Positions 8,733 through 18,031 of a stretch of DNA of 64,000 nucleotides are shown piece by piece (the stretch's first letter is position 1; the number at the start of each line of letters is the position of its first letter). A model generated the notes under the pieces. The model was not told the origin of the DNA. It saw only the letters and a list, made by a program, of their open reading frames with translations, and made no database searches. The DNA is taken from NCBI GenBank assembly GCA_036745275.1, contig DAIOGK010000001.1, positions 62,001-126,000 of the forward strand, in the 5' to 3' direction. The translations under genes were made by a program, and so were the position numbers. This DNA comes from JAIUNP01 sp020161975 (GTDB taxonomy: Bacteria > Pseudomonadota > Alphaproteobacteria > Rhizobiales > Beijerinckiaceae).

Positions 8733-9797
8733 TCAGGCGAGAAGCAGCTTCACCATCGAACGATCAAAGACCACGAACACATCGTCACCCGTCTTCCAGG
8801 CGTCCGGCCGGACCGCATCGACAACGAAGAGTTCCCCCACTGCGGTCTCGATTGTGTATTCCATGTGCTTTCCGATGTAGGAGGCCTTGCCGACCCGCGC
8901 TTTCAGGGCCGCTTCGGCAGGCTGTGTGCGATGGAGCTTTACGGCATTGGGCCGCACCATCACCTTGACGGGCCCGGATTTCGCATTGCCCTTCGGCAGT
9001 TCCACTTCACTAGTGCCCATGCGGACGCGTGCGTTGCCATTGATCTCGCCGACGATCTCGCCATCAAGAAGATTGGAATCGCCGACAAAGTCCGCGACGA
9101 ACAGGCTCGCCGGCTCTTCGTAGAGTTCGCGCGGACTGCCGACCTGGGCAATGCGCGAATTGGACATCACGATCACCTTGTCGGAGACGGCGAGCGCCTC
9201 TTCCTGATCATGCGTCACATAGGCAACAGTGAGATTGAGACGAAGCTGTAGCTCGCGGATCTCTTCGCGGACGCGCCGGCGCAGCTTGGCATCAAGGTTT
9301 GAAAGCGGCTCGTCGAAAAGCAGGACCTGCGGCTCAAGGACGAGCGCACGGGCAATGGCGACGCGCTGCTGCTGGCCACCGGAAAGTTCGGACGGCAGAC
9401 GGTTCACCATCCCGTCAAGACCCAGCATCTTCAGCTTGTCCATCGCCATCTCGCGAGCCTGCTCCTTCGGCTTTCCCTGAACGGAGGGGCCGTAGGCGGC
9501 ATTGTCGAGCACGCTCATGTGCGGGAAGAGCGCATAGGACTGGAACACCATCGAAACGTCACGATCAGCAGCAGAAAGATGGGTCACATCCTTGTCGCCG
9601 ATGAAGATCTGGCCCTTCGTCGACATTTCAAGCCCCGCGATCATGCGCAACGAGGTTGTCTTGCCGCACCCCGAGGGGCCAAGCAGCGTGACGAGGTTCG
9701 CCGGAGGGATCACGAAGGAGACGTCATCGACGGCCACCACCGCACCATAAGCCTTGGTGACATTGCGGAATTCGACGGAAGCGGGAGCTTTGGTCAT
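8733..9797 (-). CDS. ABC transporter ATP-binding protein, AfuC/FbpC/PotA type
   Basis: This 354-residue ATPase of the iron/spermidine/phosphonate importer group shows Walker A GPSGCGKTT, Q-loop MVFQSYALFPHMSV, signature LSGGQQQR, Walker B VLLFDEPLSNLD and a switch His in VTHDQEEAL. The C-terminal 110 residues form the regulatory OB-like (TOBE) domain. It is the last gene of the operon beginning at 14261 and starts 8 bases after the permease stop. Its 3' end converges with the sensor kinase gene 9 bases away. Confidence 0.93.
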   Translation of the reverse strand: MTKAPASVEFRNVTKAYGAVVAVDDVSFVIPPANLVTLLGPSGCGKTTSLRMIAGLEMSTKGQIFIGDKDVTHLSAADRDVSMVFQSYALFPHMSVLDNAAYGPSVQGKPKEQAREMAMDKLKMLGLDGMVNRLPSELSGGQQQRVAIARALVLEPQVLLFDEPLSNLDAKLRRRVREEIRELQLRLNLTVAYVTHDQEEALAVSDKVIVMSNSRIAQVGSPRELYEEPASLFVADFVGDSNLLDGEIVGEINGNARVRMGTSEVELPKGNAKSGPVKVMVRPNAVKLHRTQPAEAALKARVGKASYIGKHMEYTIETAVGELFVVDAVRPDAWKTGDDVFVVFDRSMVKLLLA

Positions 9798-9805
9798 GAC
9801 GGCTC

Positions 9806-11998
9806 TCAGGCAGCAGGAACAGGAGTGGCGGTGGGAGCGGATGGGGCGGGGGCGGCGCCCCGCCGCCCGATCTTCCGCTCGCCGATGAGGAGATTGATCA
9901 GGTAGATGGCGAGCGCCATCACCACGATCAGCGTGGCCGAATAGGCGATGGCGAGCCCGTGCTCACCGGCCTCGACACGGCCGACGATGTAGATCGTCGC
10001 AAGGTTATACTCTGCCGAAACGAGGAAGATCACGGCGCTCACCGCCGTCATCGCCCGGACAAAGGCATAGACGAGGCTGGCAAGGATCGCTGGTTTGATG
10101 AGCGGCAGGATCACGCGCCGCACCGTGGTCAGCGCGCTGGCGCCGAGCGTAAACGAGGCTTCATCGAGTGATTTGTCGATCTGGCTGAGCGAGGCGATGC
10201 CCGCGCGCACGCCGACCGGCATGTTGCGGAAGATGAAGCAGATAACGAGGATCAGCATCGTGCCCGTGATCTCGATGGGCGGCACGTTGAAGGCCAGAAT
10301 ATAGGACACGCCAACGACCGTGCCCGGAATGGCGAAGGACAACAGGGTGCCAAACTCGAAAGCACGCTTGCCGGCAAAGCTCTGTCGCGCCAGCAGATAG
10401 GCGGTGAGAAGGCCGATCGCGGCAGTCAGCGGCGCCGCGATGGCCGCAATCTTCACCGTGGCGAAAAACGAGGGCCAGGCCGAGCCCGAGAACAGAAGCC
10501 CATTGGCCCCGCTCTCGATATTGAAGGCCGTGACATAGTGCTGGAGCGTGAACGTGTAGTCGCGCCCGATCGTCTTGACCGCCGAGGCATAGAAGATCAG
10601 CAGATAGACAGCGATGGTGAACAGGCCCCACGGGACGGCAAGGAAATAGGCGCCCCATTCGACCCGACGCGACAGCGGAATCTGGAGGCCGGCATCGCCC
10701 TTGCCCGAAATCGTGGTGTAGACTTTGCGGCCCACCCACAACTGCTGGGCCGCAAAGGCCATCATCGTGAAACTGAGCAGCACGATGGACAGGACCGCCG
10801 CGCGGCCCTGATCGGTTGCCGCGCCCACGACCGCGAAAAAGATCTTGGTCGACAGCACCTCGAAATTGCCGCCCAGAACCAGTGGGTTGCCGAAATCCGC
10901 GAGGCTTTCGACAAAGCCGAGCAGGAACGAATTGGCGAGGCCGGGGCGCATCAGCGGCCAGGTCAGCGTCGCGAAGATGGTGAAGGGTTTCGCGCGCAGC
11001 GTCTGTGCCGCTTCCTCCAGCGTTGGCGAGATGCCTTGCACCACGCCCAGCATCACCAGATAGGCCGCCGGCGTGAAGGCCAGTGTCTGGGCAATGAACA
11101 CGCCCGGCAGACCGTAGATCCAGCGCGATGGCGGAATGCCGAACCACTGGAAGAGGAAGGTCGAGACGGCTCCCGAGCGTCCGAAGATCAGGATCAGCGC
11201 CAGACCGATGACGAATGGCGGCGTGATGATCGGCAGGATCGCCAGAAGCTTCAGCGCGCCTTTGGCCGGAAACGAGGTGCGAAGCGCGATCAGCGCGAAG
11301 GCCGTGCCGAGGATCGTCGAGGAAAGACCCACCAGAATACCAAGGAACACCGTATTCCAGGCGACACCGCAGGCCGTGCCGCTCGTCACGCAGCCAAGCC
11401 CCCAGATGGAGGCATCGGAGAATTTCTGCCAGAACAGCGCCGGCATGAGATGGCCGGCGTTATCCTGAAAGGCCGAAGCCAGAATGTTCAGAACCGGCAT
11501 GAAGACGAAAAGAACGATCAGTCCGATCACCCAGCCGATGGCCGAGACGACAAAGAAATCGCCCCGGCACCAGCCCTGTCCGGCCAGCCCCGCGCAGGTC
11601 AGCATCAGGAAGGCAGCCAGAACGAGAAAGCCGCCGGTCCCCATGCCGCCCTGCGTCGGGCCGCTGCCGAAAGCAGACAGCATGTCGAGATTCCAGCCTT
11701 TCAGGCCGATGAGGAAGCCCTGGGCCAGCACCAGCGCGAGGCCGATGAGACCGCAGGCGGTCAGCCAGCGCGCGGCAGCGACATCCTCGCCCGGCTTCAG
11801 TGCAGCGAGTGCCGGAACCAGCGCCAGCAGCAGCCACAATCGGCCACCAAAGCCCAGCGCAAGCGCCGATTCGAGCGGGTTGATGACGCGCGTCAGCCAG
11901 AATCCGGGCACCGAGCCATCGGCCGGCTCCATGTACCATGGCGCCAGAACCAGCGCGGCCAGAGCCACGGCAACCCAAAGCAAGGCTCGCTTGCGCAT
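9806..11998 (-). CDS. Fused two-domain ABC transporter permease, AfuB/FbpB type
   Basis: This 730-residue permease carries two complete binding-protein-dependent permease domains in one chain. Each has an EAA coupling loop: EEAAQTLRAKPFTIFATLTWP in the first half and DEASFTLGASALTTVRRV in the second. About 170 N-terminal residues with roughly four extra helices precede the first domain; this long form is typical of AfuB-like permeases rather than short FbpB. The tail is Ala/Pro-rich. GGGGAG lies 6 bases before the ATG. It is separated from the upstream binding-protein gene by a strong hairpin. Confidence 0.92.
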   Translation of the reverse strand: MRKRALLWVAVALAALVLAPWYMEPADGSVPGFWLTRVINPLESALALGFGGRLWLLLALVPALAALKPGEDVAAARWLTACGLIGLALVLAQGFLIGLKGWNLDMLSAFGSGPTQGGMGTGGFLVLAAFLMLTCAGLAGQGWCRGDFFVVSAIGWVIGLIVLFVFMPVLNILASAFQDNAGHLMPALFWQKFSDASIWGLGCVTSGTACGVAWNTVFLGILVGLSSTILGTAFALIALRTSFPAKGALKLLAILPIITPPFVIGLALILIFGRSGAVSTFLFQWFGIPPSRWIYGLPGVFIAQTLAFTPAAYLVMLGVVQGISPTLEEAAQTLRAKPFTIFATLTWPLMRPGLANSFLLGFVESLADFGNPLVLGGNFEVLSTKIFFAVVGAATDQGRAAVLSIVLLSFTMMAFAAQQLWVGRKVYTTISGKGDAGLQIPLSRRVEWGAYFLAVPWGLFTIAVYLLIFYASAVKTIGRDYTFTLQHYVTAFNIESGANGLLFSGSAWPSFFATVKIAAIAAPLTAAIGLLTAYLLARQSFAGKRAFEFGTLLSFAIPGTVVGVSYILAFNVPPIEITGTMLILVICFIFRNMPVGVRAGIASLSQIDKSLDEASFTLGASALTTVRRVILPLIKPAILASLVYAFVRAMTAVSAVIFLVSAEYNLATIYIVGRVEAGEHGLAIAYSATLIVVMALAIYLINLLIGERKIGRRGAAPAPSAPTATPVPAA

Positions 11999-12065
11999 TG
12001 CATTCTCCCCGAACCCAAACCGTCAACACCCGTCCCAAGGCGTTCCGGCCTCTTGCCCCTGCTCT

Positions 12066-12093
12066 TGATCACGCCGCCTGCGCGGCGTGATCA
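12066..12093. other. Strong intercistronic hairpin between binding protein and permease genes
   Basis: A perfect 12-base inverted repeat (TGATCACGCCGC at 12066-12077, GCGGCGTGATCA at 12082-12093) closes a 4-base loop. It sits in the 143-base gap after the second binding-protein gene and before the permease gene. Neither side has a T-tract, so it is more likely an mRNA 3'-stabilising or attenuating structure that favours binding-protein expression than a full terminator. That role is inferred from analogous importer operons. Confidence 0.65.
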
Positions 12094-12141
12094 CTCCTTC
12101 TGGTCGAACGCAAACCCGTCCCGGCTACACGGTGGGATGCG

Positions 12142-13191
12142 TCAGCGCGGCAGGCTTTTGACTTCATCGCCCCACTTCTTGAGAAGCCTGGTGCGGGTTT
12201 CCGCGGCGCCATACTTCGCGGTGTCGTAGGCAATGAACTTCATGCTCTTGAAATCCGGTGCCTCGGGCGGGATCACGACCTCGCGGTTCGACGGCATCGA
12301 ATAGATCTTCAGCCTGTTGTTGATCGATTGCGCCTCGACCCCAAGAGCGAAATCCACGAACTTGCGGCCCGCGTCCGTGCCCTTGCCGCCCTTGATGAGC
12401 GATACCGAGCCGGTTTCGTAGCCCGTCCCCTCGCAGGGCGCGATGGCCTTGACCGGCGCGCCGGCCAGCTTCTGGGTCATGATGTCGTGAATGAAACCGA
12501 TGCCGACGCCGGTCTCGCCAAGCTTGAGAGCATTGATCGGCGCGATGCCTGACTTGGTATACTGGCTGATATTCTTGTGCAGGCCCTTGAGGTAATCGAA
12601 GCCCTTGTCCTCGCCGAAAAGCTGGACGATCGTCGCGAGCAGCGTATAGGCCGTCCCCGAGGAATTGGGGTCGGCAAGCTGGACCTCATCCTTGAATTTT
12701 GGATCGAGCAGATCGGCCCAGCACTTCGGTTCGGGAATGTTCCGCGCCTTCAGGACTTCGGTGTTGATGCCGAAGCCAAGGGCGCCGAGATAGATGCCGG
12801 TCGTCCGGAACCTGGAGACCTCGGCATGGCGCACTGCCCAATCGTAAAGCTGGGGCAGCATGGGTGATTTATACTCTTCCGTCAGCCCTTCCTCTGCGGC
12901 CTGAAGATGGGCCTCGCCCGGGCCGCCCCACCAGACATCGCCCTTGGGATTGGCCGATTCGGCCTTGATGGTCGCATAGGTCTCGCCGGTGGACTTGCGC
13001 ACCATCAGCACCTTGATGCCGGTCGCCTTCTCGAACAGGGCCGAACCTTCCCGGCACTGTTCCTCAAGGATCGAGCAATAGACCGTCACCTGACCCTGCG
13101 CTGCCGCAGGGCCAGCCAGAATTGCAGACAGCAGCGCGGTGGAGGCGACCGCACAGAGGGTGCGGATCGCCAGGTCTGGGAAAAGTCTCAT
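12142..13191 (-). CDS. Extracellular solute-binding protein, AfuA-like (paralogue 2)
   Basis: This 349-residue periplasmic binding protein has a signal peptide ending in GPAAAQ. It is closely similar to the next gene upstream: both share PKCWADL.DPKFKDEVQ, ADPNSSGT, TIVQLFGE and APCEGTGYE. It belongs to the group often annotated as iron(III)-binding, but the adjacent Tyr-Tyr iron-binding pair of FbpA is not visible in the corresponding region. AfuA relatives bind sugar phosphates. The substrate is therefore open: iron, phosphosugar or phosphonate. It is second in the operon, and the main hairpin follows it. Confidence 0.88.
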   Translation of the reverse strand: MRLFPDLAIRTLCAVASTALLSAILAGPAAAQGQVTVYCSILEEQCREGSALFEKATGIKVLMVRKSTGETYATIKAESANPKGDVWWGGPGEAHLQAAEEGLTEEYKSPMLPQLYDWAVRHAEVSRFRTTGIYLGALGFGINTEVLKARNIPEPKCWADLLDPKFKDEVQLADPNSSGTAYTLLATIVQLFGEDKGFDYLKGLHKNISQYTKSGIAPINALKLGETGVGIGFIHDIMTQKLAGAPVKAIAPCEGTGYETGSVSLIKGGKGTDAGRKFVDFALGVEAQSINNRLKIYSMPSNREVVIPPEAPDFKSMKFIAYDTAKYGAAETRTRLLKKWGDEVKSLPR

Positions 13192-13223
13192 GTTGGAAGG
13201 CTCCGTTTTCCGTCCCGCGCGCC

Positions 13224-14261
13224 TTACTTCGGTGCGCTCTTCACTTCCTTGTCCCAGCGCGCGAGCAAGGCATTGCGCACCGCCGAGGAGCCATATTTGC
13301 CGAAATCGTAGTTGATCAGCTTGACGGTCGACATATCGAGGCCGAACTGCGGCAGGGGCGTCGCCTTGTTGGAGGGCGTCTGGAACTGCTTGTTCTCTGC
13401 GCCGAGCGACTGTGGCTTGGGCGTGAGCGCCCAGTCGTAGAACTTCTTGGCATTGTCCGGATTGCGCGTGCCCTTGACCATCGACATCGAGCCGATCTCG
13501 TAGCCTGTGCCCTCGCAGGGGGCGACCACCTTCACGTCCGGATTCTCGCGCGCGATCGCCAGCATGTCATGAAGGAAGGTGATGCCCACGGTCGTCTCGC
13601 CAAGGCTGGTGGCCTTGGCGGGCGCTGCGCCGGATTTCGTGTACTGGTTGATGTTCTTGTGCAGTTTCTTCAGCCAGTCGAAGGCCTTTTCCTCGCCGAA
13701 GAGCTGAACGATCGTCGCCAGCATGGTGTAGGAGGTGCCCGAGGAGTTCGGGTCAGCCACCTGCACCTCGTCCTTGAACTTCGGGTCGATCAGGTCGGCC
13801 CAGCACTTGGGTTCGGGCAGGCCCTTGGCCTTCAGGAGTTTGGCATTATAGCCGAAGCCGAGCGCGCCGGTGTAGATGCCGACGGTGCGCCCCTGCGTGT
13901 CCTTGTGCGCCTTGATCGCCCAGTCATAGAGCTGGCTCATGTTGGGCGAGGTATAGGCCTCGGTCAGCCCTTCCTCCGCAGCCTGCATATGGGGGTCTCC
14001 CGTGCCGCCCCACCAGATGTCGCCGCGCGGGTTCTGCGATTCGGCCTTGAGCTGGGCATAGAACTCGCCCGACGACTTGCGTGTCATGGCAACCTTGATG
14101 CCGGTTTCCTTTTCGAAGGTCGTGGCCATGGCCCGGCACCATTCTTCCTGAACCGCGCAATAAAGCACCAGCGTGCCCTGGGCCTTGGCGGCACCACCGG
14201 CGGCAAACAGCGCCAAAGCGGCCGAACCTGCCAGAAATGTGGTCCTGATCATGGTCTTCAT
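13224..14261 (-). CDS. Extracellular solute-binding protein, AfuA-like (paralogue 1)
   Basis: This 345-residue periplasmic binding protein is the first gene of the importer operon. It has a signal peptide (MIRTTFLAGSAALALFAAGG, cleaved near AKAQG). Shared features with the next gene include DIWWGGTGDPH, DPNSSGTSYT, a FLHDM segment and PCEGTGYEIG. Conserved Cys residues near the N-terminus (LYCAVQEEWC) could form a disulfide. As with its neighbour, no Tyr-Tyr iron dyad is evident. Two binding proteins sharing one permease and ATPase suggests a widened substrate range. The operon promoter should lie in the 175 bases before the divergent osmC-like gene. Confidence 0.88.
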   Translation of the reverse strand: MKTMIRTTFLAGSAALALFAAGGAAKAQGTLVLYCAVQEEWCRAMATTFEKETGIKVAMTRKSSGEFYAQLKAESQNPRGDIWWGGTGDPHMQAAEEGLTEAYTSPNMSQLYDWAIKAHKDTQGRTVGIYTGALGFGYNAKLLKAKGLPEPKCWADLIDPKFKDEVQVADPNSSGTSYTMLATIVQLFGEEKAFDWLKKLHKNINQYTKSGAAPAKATSLGETTVGITFLHDMLAIARENPDVKVVAPCEGTGYEIGSMSMVKGTRNPDNAKKFYDWALTPKPQSLGAENKQFQTPSNKATPLPQFGLDMSTVKLINYDFGKYGSSAVRNALLARWDKEVKSAPK

Positions 14262-14436
14262 TGATGCTCTCCCTCATCGCCGGAATTCGTATGCCGGCTC
14301 TTTAATCGCACGTTAGCACCGATACGGTGCTGCTCGTCAACCGTTGCTGCAACTTTGGGCGCAACCAAACCGGTACTTGAACGACGGACGCTTTCATGCT
14401 CCCAACAACGATGGTCAGATTTCGAGGTCGGGATTG

Positions 14437-14868
14437 ATGAAAGCCACGGTAAAATGGGTCGATGGAATGATGTTCCTCGGCGAATCGGGCAGCGGGCATT
14501 CCGTTGTCATGGATGGCGCGCCTGAAGCCGGGGGCAGGGATCACGGCATCCGCCCGATGGAGATGCTGCTGCTCGGTCTCGGCGGCTGCACCTCGTTCGA
14601 TGTCGTGCTGATTCTCAAGCGCGGGCGCGAGCCGGTCAACGGCTGCACGGTGGCGATCGAGGCCGAACGGGCCGACAGTGATCCGAAGGTGTTCACGAAG
14701 ATCCACCTCAAGTACACGCTCTCCGGCAAGGGGCTCAGCGCGGCGAAAGTCGAGCGGGCCATTGCATTGTCGAAGGAAAAATACTGCTCGGCCTCGATCA
14801 TGCTTGGGGCCACGGCGACGATCACGACAGAGTTTGTCGTCGCTGAAGAGCGGGACCTCGCCTCGTGA
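14437..14868 (+). CDS. OsmC family protein (YhfA-like)
   Basis: This 143-residue protein has the OsmC/Ohr fold markers: PMEMLLLGLGGCTSFDV with one conserved Cys and KYCSASIML with the second. Paired Cys residues give thiol-dependent peroxidase activity in OsmC and Ohr; this YhfA-like branch is less well characterised. The frame is open upstream to 14344, but the family begins at MKATVKW, so ATG 14437 is chosen. Its TGA overlaps the GTG start of the sulfurtransferase gene, so the two are coupled, fitting a shared thiol or sulfur role. Confidence 0.9.
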   Translation: MKATVKWVDGMMFLGESGSGHSVVMDGAPEAGGRDHGIRPMEMLLLGLGGCTSFDVVLILKRGREPVNGCTVAIEAERADSDPKVFTKIHLKYTLSGKGLSAAKVERAIALSKEKYCSASIMLGATATITTEFVVAEERDLAS

Positions 14869-15707
14869 CCGGCGCGCTGATCTCACCCTGGACGCTGGCG
14901 GGGCGGCTCAGGGATGGTTCCGCGGATGTGCTGGATCTCCGGAGCGGCCCCGGCGGCTCGGGGCGTGCAGCCTTTGAAGCCGGACATCTGCCTGGCTCGC
15001 GACACTCCGATTACGTGGAGGACGGCTGGCGCGCGCGTATCGGTGGTGCGCCCGGAATGCTGCCGCCCGATGCTCATCTTGCCGCGCTCGTCGGCCGCAT
15101 CGGCCTTGTGCCGAACCGCGATATTGTTCTGGTGCCGGAAGGGCAGAATGCCTCGGATTTTGCCGCCGCCGCGCGCGTCTACTGGACGCTGAAAGAGATT
15201 GGCTACCGCCCGGTCGCCATGCTCGACGGCGGATTTCCGGCCTGGGTTGCTGCCGGCCTGCCGCTGGAAGCCGGGGCGCCGCTCGCCGGGCGCACCGAGG
15301 GGCACCTGTCACATGTCGAAGGCCTGCGCGCCAGGGCATCTGATGTTCTGGCGGCCCTTGCTGCGGGTCGGACCGTTCTGGTCGATGGCCGGGCTCCGAG
15401 CTACTTCACCGGGGCCCAGAAGGCTACCGAAGCGCTGGCCGGTGGTCATATTCCCGGCGCACTGAACATCGACTACGTGATCCCCTATGATGCCGGGACG
15501 AACCGGCTGAAACCGCTTGCCGACCTTCAGGCGATCTTCGCCGACGTTCCCGTCGGCGCGCCGGTCATCAGTTATTGCAATACCGGACATACGGCCGCGC
15601 TCAACTGGTTCGTCCTGTCGGAAGTGCTCGGGCGGCCCGATGTCCGCCTCTACGATGGCTCGATGACCGACTGGACGCAGGATCCCTCACGCCCCGTCGC
15701 ACGATAA
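14865..15707 (+). CDS. Two-domain sulfurtransferase (rhodanese/SseA-like)
   Basis: This 280-residue protein contains two rhodanese domains. The N-terminal one is inactive-type, with no Cys in the active loop (VLVPEGQNASDF). The C-terminal domain carries the catalytic Cys in YCNTGHTAALNWF. Such enzymes move sulfane sulfur from thiosulfate or 3-mercaptopyruvate to cyanide or thiol acceptors. There is no signal peptide, so it is cytoplasmic. It overlaps osmC-like by 4 bases and ends 21 bases inside the 3' end of the convergent methyltransferase gene. Confidence 0.92.
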   Translation: MTGALISPWTLAGRLRDGSADVLDLRSGPGGSGRAAFEAGHLPGSRHSDYVEDGWRARIGGAPGMLPPDAHLAALVGRIGLVPNRDIVLVPEGQNASDFAAAARVYWTLKEIGYRPVAMLDGGFPAWVAAGLPLEAGAPLAGRTEGHLSHVEGLRARASDVLAALAAGRTVLVDGRAPSYFTGAQKATEALAGGHIPGALNIDYVIPYDAGTNRLKPLADLQAIFADVPVGAPVISYCNTGHTAALNWFVLSEVLGRPDVRLYDGSMTDWTQDPSRPVAR

Positions 15708-16610
15708 GACGACAACGAGACCAGGCACATCGCGCCCGGCATCTCTTCGCGTCACCGCCGGAGCGAGCAGGCGCGTTGTCCAACACGCATCGCGCGCCGC
15801 CTGAACGAGGTAGGCGGTGGAATGGGCGTAGCGGAGGTCCGGACCGAGCGCGAAACCCGCGTCTGTCGCGGTTGGCTCCGGCAGCGCCTGCACGGTGAAC
15901 GCCATCCAGCCGCCGTCCCGCGTCCGGGCACGGGCAGCCGCCAGCACCGGCGCAAGATCGCCGAGATAGACGAAGACATCGGCCGCGACGATAAGATCGT
16001 AGGCGCCGGAAAGCGTTGCCAGCCCCGCCAGACAATCCGTGGCCAGCAATCGGCGATAGAGGCCGGTCCGCTCAGCGTGCGCCACCATGTTCGGCGAAAG
16101 ATCAATGCCGTCGATGGCTCCGGCGCGCCACGCGAGCGCACGGGCCATCAATCCGGTGCCGCAGCCAAGGTCGCAAACCGCCTCAAACCGCGCCGCCGGT
16201 GCAGTCTGTTCCAGCGCTTCGAGCAGAATGGCCGGTCCGCGATAATCGAGGGTGTCGACCAGATGGGACTCGAACCTGTCAGCATAATCATCGAACAGCC
16301 TCGTTACGTAGGCGGCCGGCATTGCATCCGTTGTGTCCCCGGTGAGCCGGGCAAGGTGCAGGCTGGCGCCGAAAGGATCGCCCGGCGCCAGACCAAGACA
16401 AACGCCAAAGGCCTCCTTTGCGGGCTCTGGCTCGCCGAGCGCTGCCAGAGTCTCGCCCAGCCCGAACCAGGCGGCAGGCCAATCCGGGGCGATCTCGATG
16501 GCCTGTCGATAAAGATCCGCCGCCGCAGCGAGATCGCCGTCCTTGCGGCTCGCTTCGGCCCAAAGGTAGCGCCGGTCAGCGGAAAGGTCGCCCGAACTCT
16601 GCCCGGTCAC
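15687..16610 (-). CDS. TPR-containing class I methyltransferase
   Basis: This protein of about 307 residues starts with two TPR-like helical pairs (GDLAAAADLYRQAIEIAPDW; GEPEPAKEAFGVCLGLAPGD) and continues with a Rossmann SAM-dependent methyltransferase. Motif I is CDLGCGTGLMARAL, followed by IDGIDLSPNMV and DLIVAADVFVYL. The linker (YVTRLFDDYADRFESHLV) is typical of TPR-methyltransferases of unknown substrate. The frame is open to 16808 but that extension is low-complexity. The GTG at 16610 overlaps the stop of the upstream membrane protein gene, supporting this start and coupled translation. Confidence 0.85.
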   Translation of the reverse strand: MTGQSSGDLSADRRYLWAEASRKDGDLAAAADLYRQAIEIAPDWPAAWFGLGETLAALGEPEPAKEAFGVCLGLAPGDPFGASLHLARLTGDTTDAMPAAYVTRLFDDYADRFESHLVDTLDYRGPAILLEALEQTAPAARFEAVCDLGCGTGLMARALAWRAGAIDGIDLSPNMVAHAERTGLYRRLLATDCLAGLATLSGAYDLIVAADVFVYLGDLAPVLAAARARTRDGGWMAFTVQALPEPTATDAGFALGPDLRYAHSTAYLVQAARDACWTTRLLAPAVTRRDAGRDVPGLVVVLSCDGA

Positions 16611-18031
16611 GGTGCGACATCCGCCGGCGCTGCACTGGCAGGAGATGGGCTGCTTTCGCGGGGCCGGAAGACCATTGCCGCAAGCGCGCCCGCCACAAGA
16701 CAGGACAGGCCCGCCGCGGCAAAGCCCGGTCCGGACGGCACGATCCCCGCCGCCACGCCGAGCGCGGCCAGGAGCGCACTGGCAATGCCGCAGGCTGCTG
16801 CGCGCCAATCGACACGGCGCCAGCGCGACAGCAGCAACAACGGCCAGGGCACGGCCGCGCCGAGCAGCAGGAGGGCTCTGGCCAAGGGATCGGACAGGGC
16901 CAGCGGTGGCAGCAGCCCCAGCGTGGTCACCGGCACGAGGACAAGGGCCACCAGCCGCTGCAATGCCAGTCGACCGCTTGCCGTGCCCGAATGACGCCGG
17001 AGGCGGTAGAGGATATCGCGAACGAGCGTTCGAGCGAGGCCGTGCACAACCAGCGCGAAGCTGGTCAGCAGGAACAGCACCGGGATCGTCCGGTGAACCG
17101 ACAGAACGACCGGCGAGACGCCGTCGAGGCCGGTGAGAAACCGGGCAGCAAGCGCAGCCAGGCCACTGGCGGCGACCAGCCCGAGACTGGCGAGCGCATA
17201 ACCGTGCCGGTTCACCCCCGCATTCCGGCTTGAAACCGGCAGGTGAAGCACGGCGGTCAGACCGAGCGCAGCCAGCAGCCAGCCCAGGCTCGTGTCATCA
17301 AACCGGGCATCGCCGAAATAGCCGTCCAGCACCCCCATGAAGCCGTCAAAGCTCAGCGCACCCTGCCGGACTGCGCCGGCGGCGACGGGCGCCACCCAGC
17401 CGACGACACCAATGGCTATTGCAACGGCAGAGGCAGCGACAATGCTGCGGGCCCCCCCCGGAAGAATGATCAGAAGCGTTACAAGAACCACAATTCCGCG
17501 CGCTCCTGCCGGTGAGACATCGGCCACACGGGTCAGAATGTCGACTGCACGTTGACCCAGGGTGGCGGCAAGGGCCAGCATCAGCCCAAGTCCGCAGATC
17601 GCCGCCAGAACCGCAACCAGCCGGGACTGAAAGCGCCTGAAAAGCGCATCCCCCAGGCTTTGATCCGGCAGATCCGTCACGTCGACCGGCACCAGAAGGC
17701 CATGGGTCAGAAATGCCGCCGCCATACAAAGGACAACCGCGGAATCCAGCCCTGCGCTGCCCCTGCCAGGGAGCAGGGCAAGGCCCACACCGACGCCCGC
17801 GAGCGCCAGAATGATGATGGGGGCGCCGGTCTCGGCCGCAACCTGAAACACCGATCCGCGCATGGCGCTGGCCAGAAGCGCCGTTGCGACCAGTGAAAGC
17901 AGCGCCAGAAACAGCATCAGGGTTGCCGTCGCCTGAGCCGAGGCGCCCAGTCGATCCGCGACAATTCCGGCCAGAATCAGGACGGCAAATAGGGAAATCA
18001 GGATGATCGCACTGGTTCTGAGCCGCGTCAC
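16607..18031 (-). CDS. Multi-pass membrane protein, possibly a diverged sodium:solute symporter
   Basis: This protein of about 474 residues has 12 or more hydrophobic segments. It has no confident family match. Several spots resemble the sodium:solute symporter (SSS) family in order: LGDALFRRFQSRLVAVLAAICG, LPGGARSIVAASAVAIAIGV, NRHGYALASLGLVAASGLAAL, and VPWPLLLLSRWRRVDWRAAA near the C-terminus. That fits a VC_2705-type SSS protein that has lost typical ion-site sequences; this is inference. The GTG at 18031 is chosen because upstream residues are non-hydrophobic and unlike a membrane protein start, and GGAG lies 11 bases before it. The next gene, a methyltransferase, overlaps its stop. A divergent LuxR-type regulator lies 201 bases away. 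Confidence 0.6.
   Translation of the reverse strand: MTRLRTSAIILISLFAVLILAGIVADRLGASAQATATLMLFLALLSLVATALLASAMRGSVFQVAAETGAPIIILALAGVGVGLALLPGRGSAGLDSAVVLCMAAAFLTHGLLVPVDVTDLPDQSLGDALFRRFQSRLVAVLAAICGLGLMLALAATLGQRAVDILTRVADVSPAGARGIVVLVTLLIILPGGARSIVAASAVAIAIGVVGWVAPVAAGAVRQGALSFDGFMGVLDGYFGDARFDDTSLGWLLAALGLTAVLHLPVSSRNAGVNRHGYALASLGLVAASGLAALAARFLTGLDGVSPVVLSVHRTIPVLFLLTSFALVVHGLARTLVRDILYRLRRHSGTASGRLALQRLVALVLVPVTTLGLLPPLALSDPLARALLLLGAAVPWPLLLLSRWRRVDWRAAACGIASALLAALGVAAGIVPSGPGFAAAGLSCLVAGALAAMVFRPRESSPSPASAAPADVAP

Noticed and set aside
10538..12229. A 563-residue plus-strand frame over the ABC permease gene
   Set aside because: It is extremely rich in charged residues and is a shadow of the permease, which has clear EAA loops and helices.
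14344..14436. Longer start for the OsmC-like protein
   Set aside because: The 31 extra residues do not match the family, and MKATVKW at 14437 is the normal start.
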